NCBI GenBank assembly: GCA_030704615.1 | Contig: CM060733.1 | Span: 50,468,001-50,532,000 of the forward strand | From: Takakia lepidozioides | Lineage: Eukaryota; Streptophyta; Takakiopsida; Takakiales; Takakiaceae | Length of the DNA stretch: 64,000 bases | Direction of reading: 5' to 3' | Shown here: piece after piece, positions 56,628 through 64,000 of the stretch | Layout of the letters: the number at the start of each line of letters is the position of its first letter | Position numbering within the stretch: the first letter of the stretch is position 1 | The notes under the pieces: model-generated | Seen by the model: only the letters and a program-made list of their open reading frames with translations | Told to the model about the DNA's origin: nothing | The model's database searches: none | Position numbers and translations under genes: made by a program

Positions 56628-59338
56628 AACAAACATATCTACGTGTAAATTGTGTTGCTTCAAACGTGAGGGTGGAGAGCACATACTCACTGATTACTTT
56701 TGCAAGCTTAGACCCGTGACTGCAGAGAGGCTATCAACAGATGACACAAAACAATCAGCATGAAACGGGATCCTCAAAGTTACAGACATTGTCAGTTTTG
56801 CACCTAAGAAAGGTCAAACAGTAGGATCCCTGAAACCGGGTACTTGGAAGGGGATGGTGTGAGGAGGCACCAGGACATCCATCATCTTAATACATGTTGA
56901 CACTATCCTTCTACTTGTCACAAATCAGAATGATTATGGCCAGACAAAGTTAGTTGCAATATTCAAGTCAAAGAACATGTTTACACACCCGTCAGTCCTC
57001 AACATGGGTTACTAAAGCATTGCCTCACTGCAGGGGAAAACTGTAAATCACAAAAATATTTATCATGTCTCTCTATCGCTGACTTGGAATCTGAGATGAG
57101 GTCTTCAAAATACCCCACTTCTGCAGATGCACATGCAGGGCTTTGAATAGAGGTCTGAGAGGGCCTCAAGGGAGAGGAGGCATGAGTGTTCTAAGGATTT
57201 GATTTGCTGGAAACATCCCCCTGGAAAATTAGCATTTGGAATTGCTTACACTTGATTTGTACGATGTTCCCCAGGAGGCCATACTTATACCTTCTGTCTT
57301 CCTTTCCCATTTCATTTCATTGACATGCACAGTCAACCTTGATACAGTACATTGTGCAGTACGTTTTGTCTGGAGTACCGTACTGCTCTGCTTTCTACTT
57401 CTAAAAGCACTTTGAGACCCCTGAAACTTTTGCATGCAGTCTTCCTCGCTGGATATAGAAATTTCCTTGTGATATACATACGTAGCCTCAAATATAGCCA
57501 TTATGGTCAATTTCACGTAGTATCCCACCAAAGACTGAAGAGTCTGCACAGTGCCCATTCAGACCTGACAAAAAGTCTGATATTCACTCATAAACATCAG
57601 CACTCAGATTGGAAGATAGCATTAATGGCACTGTTGTTCCCAACAACCACCAGGGTCAAAGGGATCCAGATTCCCATTCTTGCTGGTCCATTCACCAAGA
57701 TTCTAAAAAAAAAGAGTAGGCTGCCTCAGTGCCTCACCCGCTGGACAATAATGAGACCAAGTGTGAAGAATTTCCCGTCCCAGTCTCGCTTTTCCCACAG
57801 TATCCCCACCGCCGTCATTCTTCTTGGAGTTGAACCCAACTCTTCAAACTCCTCCACGGATTCAGTTACTCTCTCGCTCCTTCCTGAATCCCACTGTAAA
57901 CTTGGGCGAGCCTACCTGGCTGCACATGTGCCTCTCAGATAATATTTGCATGCACTGTGAGCTGGTTCCACATTGCAGTGTCGGATGCTCACTGCCTCCG
58001 TGGTTGCCTCACTGTCAATCGCACTGCGCATTTGCAATAGCGAGGGCAAAGCATTTCTGGACACAGGAAAGTAAAGGTGTCATTCCACATTGTGGGCGGG
58101 AGTGGCGCTATGGTGTCCTTCTCGTGCCACGTTCCATGAGGTAGGTGACAGTTATCCTCCGTTGAAGGTTGCTGTTGGGGTGCCTGTCTTTTCGGGCAAA
58201 CTTGTCGGAGGCATATTTCCTTTTCGTTGAGAAGGTTTGGGTGGGCAATGTTACGAGCTCAAGTGTGTGATCTCCGTACTTGTACTTAATATGTGGGACC
58301 CGGTCAGAGGTCTACTCTCTTTCCGTCTGATGAGTGGGCGAAGTTCTCTTGCTGGATTTCAGTCGAAAATCCAGTTTTGTAGAGTTTGTGTGCGTCGTCT
58401 TTCTAATTGTAAAAGTTATCCTGCTTTCGAGCTCAGTGTGCTGTCCTGGGTGGGACCGGCTCAGGTCCACTTCCTCCGCCCCTGTGTTTGACAATTTGTT
58501 TTTCCTTTTGCGAAGCTTTTGGTTAAATGCCGGGATTTGTCATTGTGGTGAAGTTACAGTACTCTCTTGGTCAGTGTGCTGTTGTGAACTGCAGCTTGCT
58601 TGCTTCTGTTTGAGGCCTCGTTTTGGACCTCGGACTGCGTGGCCATGGCGGTGTTCGAGCTGCAGCTGACAGCTCGTGTATCAAGATTTTAGATTTGTCG
58701 GGTACATATATTTCTCTCTCTCTCACACACACACACACACATTTTCTCCCTCCCTCGGAAAACTGTTGTGCGAAGCACTGTCAGCGGGATTGCAGCTGTA
58801 TGACTGTTTGCTGTTACCCTTGCAACTGTGTCTTGATATTTAGTTTATTTGCATAGTATGAGACCTGGCTATGGTTTCCTTGGTGGCTTGAGCACGGTGC
58901 GCATGCAATAGACAGAGTCATCTATCACCCTAAGGTTGATGCTTCTCATTGCTGAGACTGGCTAAACGGTTGTTTCTGTACTTTGTGTACTGTTTAAAGG
59001 TGTTGGAGATTGTTGAAGCAGGAGGATGGCGTGGACAATTTTTTCACGTCGCAGTAATCGAATAGCTGCAGTGAAGAACGAGTGTTGAAATTCAAGACTC
59101 GCTACCATGCCTTTCTATGGGTTTTAGTCTGGTGTTCTACTTAGGGGTTTAGCCAGAACCAGGCAACTTCTGGACAAGCCAAAGGGCATGTTCAAGGCAA
59201 GATACAGGAAGGAGAGTTGCTGGAGTGGGTACACTTACCCCCAGGCTCTGCAAGGAGCTGAATCACGTCTGGCCACATCAATCACATTGCAGTTTCTGTC
59301 CCTCTTCTCCATCTGGCCCTCCCTCTCTGGATGAAATA
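56628..59338 (+). other. PPR 3' flank and leader/promoter region of the PP2C-kinase gene
   Basis: No protein domain is recognised. A CT/CA microsatellite lies at 58712-58740. T-rich sequence at 58200-59100 fits a 5' UTR with a possible leader intron, but splice sites cannot be assigned. Open frames at 57352-58144 and 58237-58669 lack recognisable features. Confidence 0.4.
58712..58740 (+). repeat. CT/CA compound microsatellite
   Basis: (TC)n followed directly by (AC)n, about 29 bp, in the leader region of the PP2C-kinase gene. Confidence 0.9.
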
Positions 59339-62300
59339 ATGGGGTGTGTCCATGGCAAGATGGCAGACAATGAGCTGTCTGAGGCAGATGTTGCCAACAC
59401 TCCCAAGTGCCAGGGATTGCAGGAACTAGGGGAAGTAGAAGCAATCGACAGTGATGGCGCTGAGGCAGATGCCCTGGGGGTAGAAACCCCTATTCCCAGC
59501 AAGCCAGGATCTCGAACAGCGACTCCAATTCTTGGAACTCCGACCCTCAAATTAGAAAGTGTCACACCTAAGTTTGGGTCGGATAGTGGCACACCAAAGG
59601 TCAAATCTCAATCTGGGACTACTAAGGTCAGGTCAGAAACTGGCACACCTAACCTGAGAGCAGATAGCTTCTTCAAACCAAAGGTGCAACCGGACAGCAA
59701 AACATCCAAGTCCAGCACACGCTACAAGCTTGGGTCTGATGAACTTGACTCCTCTCTGTTACATGCCCTTGATCTTGATGTTGGAGTGCCTCGGCTCTCC
59801 CGTCTCTCTGACCAGTGCCTCCCGACCAGTGGGTCAAGGGTTGTCAGAGTGCCAGCTGGGGAATTTGAACTATGCTACTCCTTTTTGACCCAGAGAGGGT
59901 ACTATCCAGAAGCCCTCGACAAGGCGAATCAGGACAGTTTCTGTGTACACACAGTATTTGGTGATGACGTCAATGACCAATTTTTTGGGATTTTTGATGG
60001 GCATGGTGAGTTTGGCACACATTGCTCCCAGTTTGCGAAAAAGCATTTGTGTGAGAATCTGCTCAGGAATCACAAGTTCCGCACAGATCCTGTCCAGGCC
60101 TTTCACTCATCATTCATAGCCACCAACGTGCAGCTGCATCAATTCAACATTGACGACTCAATGAGTGGCACAACAGGCATCACTGTGCTGGTGCGAGGAC
60201 GAACACTCTATGTAGCCAATGTAGGAGATTCACGGGCAGTTATAGCAGAGAGAAGTGGGAAGAAGCTGGTGGCAGTGGATCTCTCAAGTGACCAGACACC
60301 TTTCAGGGGTGATGAATGTGCACGTGTTAAGTCTTGTGGGGCTCGTGTTCTCACTCTTGACCAGCTGGAGGGGTTAAAGAATCCCAATGTGGAATGCTGG
60401 GGAGGGGAGGATGATGATGATGGTGACCCTCCCCGCCTATGGGTACCCAATGGCATGTACCCGGGTACTGCATTCACGCGAAGCATAGGGGACTCTGCTG
60501 CAGAGCAAATTGGTGTATTTGCAGTGCCCGAGGTTCTAGTTTTGGAGCTGACATCGAAGCATCCCTTCCTTGTACTTGCAAGTGATGGTGTCTTCGAGTT
60601 CCTCTCCAGCCAGGCAGTTGTTGACATGGTGGGTTCTTTTTCCATGTTTCTGCTGTTTTTTGTTGATTATCAATCAAGTTGTATTCAGGGTGGCAGTGTG
60701 TAGGTACTTTGGGTCAATGTTACCACTCCACTCCGTTGCTACTGAGGTCACTCTGGAAGTGCTAGGGTTTATTTGTTAGGGGGAGGGGCTGGTGCTGGAG
60801 CATTGGGGTTTGGGCACATGTTGTGTTCTGAGATGGGGGTGATGTTTTGCTTTATTGAGCAATCGTCAGCATACCTCCATACATGGTTGAGTGCTCAAGA
60901 ACCCGGGTCGTTATGACATGAAAATGGTGCTACGCCTGAGCACCTGGATAGTTAAGTCCGCTGGTTTTGAGATGGAGTATGAACAAATTGTATAGAGTTA
61001 AGAGTGTGAACAGAAGCAGCAGATCTGATATGTACCAAGAAGTAAATTTGATTCTTTTCTGAAGTGTGGGTTGGTTCTGGAGACAGGTGGCCAAGTTCCC
61101 GGATCCTAAAGATGCATGTGCAGCCATTGTGGCAGAGTCATACCGGTTATGGCTGCAATATGAGACCCGCACAGATGACATCACCATCATTGTTGTGCAC
61201 ATTAATGGCCTCAAAGATGTATGCCCCAGTTCACCACCCTAAGTTCCAACTTCCTCCCCTTTCCCCCTACCTATTCTTTTCCTCTATCTCTGTCTCTGTC
61301 CAAATTGGCCTCAAGGCTACAACAAACAACGGCTTATGAGTACATTCTGTCCCTGTCCAAAACTGTCCAAACTGGGCGCGGGGTGTACGGCCTGAAGGCT
61401 ATGGCAAACAAAGTCTTATGTGTATATTCTGTCCCAAAACCTGGTGGGTGCGAACCCCACAAAAGGCTCTGTGAGGGTTAGTTACCTGCAGGGTCAATGG
61501 CCGTGAGGGTATGGCAAGCCAACGTCCGCAGGGAACGGCATGAGTATATTCTGTCTCTGTCCACCATGTCTTTGTCCCCATCTTTTTCTAGTCGTTTGTA
61601 GTCGTTCTGTATTGTGTGAAAGTCCCATATGCTCTTTGGGCTTTTTGTCAACTTTCTGAAGTCTTTCCTTACTTTCTTGGGTGACCACAACACTTACTTG
61701 AAGCTATAGACATTTTCAGCACAATTCAGCGATCTTCTCATGCACTCTGGTGAATGCTCTCACCTTTTTGTCTAGTTGAGTGTCAAGTTGCTTGCATTAA
61801 CCGATTAAATGACGTCATAGTTTCTTAAAATGGAATGAACAAACAAGTGACTGACCCTTTCAAACAGGCCGAAGTGTCAGATCCAGAACCACTGGACATG
61901 GACCCACAGGTGATGCAAATAATGACAGGCAGTAAGTCACCGGTACGAGTTGGGTGGGACTCATTCAAATCTGTTCGTCCTCTGCGGCATGACTTGTCAA
62001 GGGCTCGGTCTCGCGCAATTGAGGCCTCATTGGAGCAAGATGAGCCATGGGTCCCCCCATTGGAGCCTCACCTGAAGACTCCTGAAGAAGAAGTATGCTT
62101 CATGCATTCCATTGCTCACCATACAATTAGCAGTCTGGCAGTCCTAGGATAACTGTGTTGAGGCTGTTGTTCTGAATTGCTGAGTTTCTGGGGTAAGTCT
62201 CAGCTGTGATAGATAGTTTGCGTTGTGTAGTTCTGTCCATGTCTTGTGCAATTGACCCTTTGCCCATTGCAGGGTGGGACTAGATATATATGCATGGCTG

Positions 62301-63009
62301 ATCACAACGTGAGGGCAGCTTCGTTATTGATGCAAATCATCAAGCTGTAGTGAATCCTACATGTTGTGACTGGTAGCTGTGGGTTTGTCTGAATACAGAT
62401 AATGTATTTCGCATATAGGTTTACAGAGCAGTCTGAATTGAATCTAGACTTGACCAATACCCTATCCTTGGAAAGTAGATTATTCTCAACTACCTGCTTT
62501 TTATTGCAGTTCTACTGAAGGTAGATACATAATCAATGGAACAACATTCTACAAGTGAATACTCCTTTACAGCAATTGCTTGTTGGTAAAATCAGTCTTA
62601 ATGTTTGTTCTTTTTGAGATTTCAGGCACAGATTGAATGTGCAATGCAAGGCAACTTCTTATTCCAGAGTTTGACAGCAAAGCAGCGCCACACACTCTGT
62701 GAGTGCATGGACCGGATTGATGTAAATGCGGGGGACATCGTCATTAGACAGGTAGTGGCTTTCTCCATACAAGTCGTCAGCAAGTAATGAAAAGTGCTTT
62801 AGTGGGACTTGCCTGCTTTTGTAGGCTTTAGGAATGAAAGGAGATGGTGGAGCTGCTAAAGTTTCTTATTTGCTGGTCGGTTTTCCTACTCTTTATTGTC
62901 TGTTTTCACTCCATGCATTTCTTCACTCAGTTTGTCACGCTGACAGGGTTTCGAGAGCGATCTCTTTTACATTGTTGAAAGTGGCGAATTTGAAGTGTTG
63001 GTCTCTCAG
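59339..63009 (+). CDS. PP2C / cyclic-nucleotide-binding / protein kinase fusion, 5' part (612 aa in window)
   Basis: Exons are 59339-60628, 61087-61218, 61868-62092, 62626-62751 and 62947-63009, all in phase 0. The product starts MGCVHGK, an N-myristoylation (Gly2) and probable palmitoylation (Cys3) signal, so membrane attachment is likely. A low-complexity GTPK/SGT repeat region follows (residues about 65-115). A PP2C phosphatase domain has [42 protein letters not shown] and [10 protein letters not shown], continuing in exon 2 ([15 protein letters not shown]). The first cyclic-nucleotide-binding domain begins in exon 4 (GDIVIRQ) and exon 5 ([12 protein letters not shown]). The order matches Arabidopsis At2g20050, about 1,090 aa, whose C-terminus is an AGC-type kinase. 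The remaining exons lie beyond the window. LINE pieces occupy introns 2 and 5. Confidence 0.9.
61297..61570 (+). repeat. Three tandem LINE 3'-tail copies in intron 2 of the PP2C-kinase gene
   Basis: Copies at about 61297-61347, 61367-61431 and 61490-61565 each carry the LINE 3' end (AAACTGGGCGCGGGGT, GGC..AAGGCTA, CAAACAA, ATGAGTA) and each ends ATTCTGTCC or a near variant. A tRNA T-arm-like stem-loop (GTGGG, TGCGAAC, CCCAC; 61444-61460) stands between the second and third. No reverse-transcriptase sequence is attached. They could be extreme 5' truncations or SINEs using the LINE tail. Confidence 0.75.
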
Positions 63010-63219
63010 GTGATTCATCACTCCTCTTGTGATGGATAGCAACACAACGTCGAATGTAGAATGTGCAGACTTGCATGTGAACCATTGTTACTGAGAGCAA
63101 AACAGACTTCGATCAATAGCTGCTTGGTTCCTCTGCAAGGGTGTGAAAATATTGCAGTTTTTGGATCCTATAGTCTTCGCAGGAGTACTTTTTGGAGGGG
63201 GGGCTTCCAGCAGCTAGAG

Positions 63220-64000
63220 AGAGATTGTACTCATAAGACGTTGTTTGCCGTAGCCTTGTGGCCATTGACCCCGCGCCCAGTTTGAGCGGGAACAAAAGGG
63301 ACAGAACCTACCTCTGTCAGGGGCTGACGTTGGTAGTAAGACTTACCTTCATATATAGAATTAATCCGGGTTTTCCAGATATCCTCTAGAAATCCCTTCA
63401 CACAAGCATCAATCTGCTGTGTGTGATTTGCCCAAAAACTAGGCCTCAGGAGGGCCTGGGCTTTTGGCTCAGCCTCGAGACTTTCAAAGTTGGTAAACAG
63501 GGGTACAGGCACAATTCCCTTGATAGATTTGAAGAGAGCGTCTCTTTGGTGAGAGAACCCCGGACAGTGTATCAGAAAATGAATACTGTCTTCAGATTGC
63601 CCACTCAAGGGGCAATTGCACTCTCCCTTTCCTCTCTGCTTCTGTTTGCTGTTCAAAGGTAGGCTTCCTGCCCTGAGTTTAAATTTCAGTCTAGTGCCGA
63701 GAGTGGGTAGACCCTTGAGGTCATCCAAGATGTCCTCCCCCATGTCACAGACTGGAAACAAGTTCAGGGAAGTTTTCTGCCTAACTTCATTTTCAGACAA
63801 TCTCATGGCAACAGACATGGCTGAGGACACTACAGCCTCTAAGTCAGATTTATCCAGCAGGGTCAAGACTTGCGGATCCAGGTCCAGGTCCTTGAGGATC
63901 TCTTCTACTCTCTTTTGCCAGGACTTAGCCTGTTTGGTCAGCTGCAACATATGCCCAACACCAGATATCCTAAGTTAATCGACTCTATATCTTGGAAACA
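63220..64000 (-). mobile_element. LINE right copy with 5' inversion, runs to the window edge
   Basis: The minus strand from 63938 to 63220 is nearly identical to the left LINE from about 1309 to 2025, ending at the shared ATGAGTACAATCT end followed by CT repeats. From 63939 to 64000 the sequence switches to the plus-strand orientation and matches LINE positions 1229-1292 (GGTCAGCTGCAACATATGCC). This is the structure left by twin priming during LINE insertion. It sits in an intron of the PP2C-kinase gene, antisense to it. Confidence 0.85.
63231..63938 (-). pseudogene. LINE ORF C-terminus in the right copy, open but truncated
   Basis: It is open for about 236 codons from the inversion point to the stop and covers the connection and zinc-binding tail. 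The CNCPLSGQSEDSIHF stretch has Ser where the left copy sequence gives Cys (CPLCGQ), so one zinc ligand may be lost. The left copy has a 1-nt deletion just before this point; otherwise they differ by few changes, including a missing Asp codon near the start. No reverse-transcriptase catalytic part is present. Confidence 0.8.

Noticed and set aside
57352-58144. Overlapping open frames upstream of the PP2C-kinase gene
   Set aside because: No domain, no splice continuity with the MGC start, composition like non-coding leader sequence.

Overview
The window is nuclear DNA of a land plant. The evidence is plant-specific gene families (plant-type ORC2, a DYW-class PPR editing factor, NCED-type carotenoid dioxygenases, a PP2C/cyclic-nucleotide-binding/kinase fusion), phase-consistent spliceosomal introns, and dense retro- and DNA transposons. 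NCED genes with four coding introns (seed-plant NCEDs are typically intronless) and a PPR gene built from near-identical 303-bp units point to a non-seed plant such as a fern, lycophyte or moss. That placement is inference. A run of exactly 500 N (18324-18823) marks a scaffold gap.

Layout. 1-3.1 kb: LINE remains and a broken receptor-kinase fragment. 3.8-4.8 kb: nine 116-bp units, each with a 36-bp palindrome. 4.8-9.7 kb: an open two-exon MULE-like transposase with a SWIM zinc finger, plus a divergent acidic ORF. 9.9-18.3 kb: a minus-strand Ty3/gypsy element cut by the gap. It has a frameshifted pol, two GGCTGTG-based minisatellites, and about 3.8 kb of extra coding sequence between integrase and the 3' LTR. 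19.1-26.9 kb: a divergent pair, ORC2 (-) and a WDR76/CMR1-like WD40 protein (+), sharing a 0.7-kb promoter with two E2F-type sites. ORC2 has six exons (383 aa) and the WD40 gene four (745 aa, one GC-AG intron). 27.4-28.1 kb: a gypsy integrase relic. 28.5-33.3 kb: a 4.78-kb hAT-like element with a perfect 8-bp target duplication, carrying a nested 755-bp hAT MITE with its own. 33.9-51.6 kb: two tandem NCED genes (645 and 639 aa, all exon phases consistent) embedded in direct and inverted segmental repeats and SINEs. 53.7-56.6 kb: an intronless 976-aa PPR-DYW gene. 59.3-63.0 kb: the first five coding exons of the PP2C-cNBD-kinase gene, which runs off the window. 63.2-64 kb: a LINE copy with a 5' inversion.

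How the genes relate. There is no operon logic. The supported functional links are the shared ORC2/WD40 promoter, with E2F sites expected for a replication gene, and the NCED pair, presumably ABA biosynthesis. Transposons explain most of the rest: one LINE family sits in an ORC2 intron, in two introns of the PP2C-kinase gene, and at both ends of the window. SINEs and a dispersed repeat mark the edges of the NCED duplication. The most unusual material is the palindromic array beside an apparently intact transposase, the extra coding region of the gypsy element, and the layered NCED duplication.
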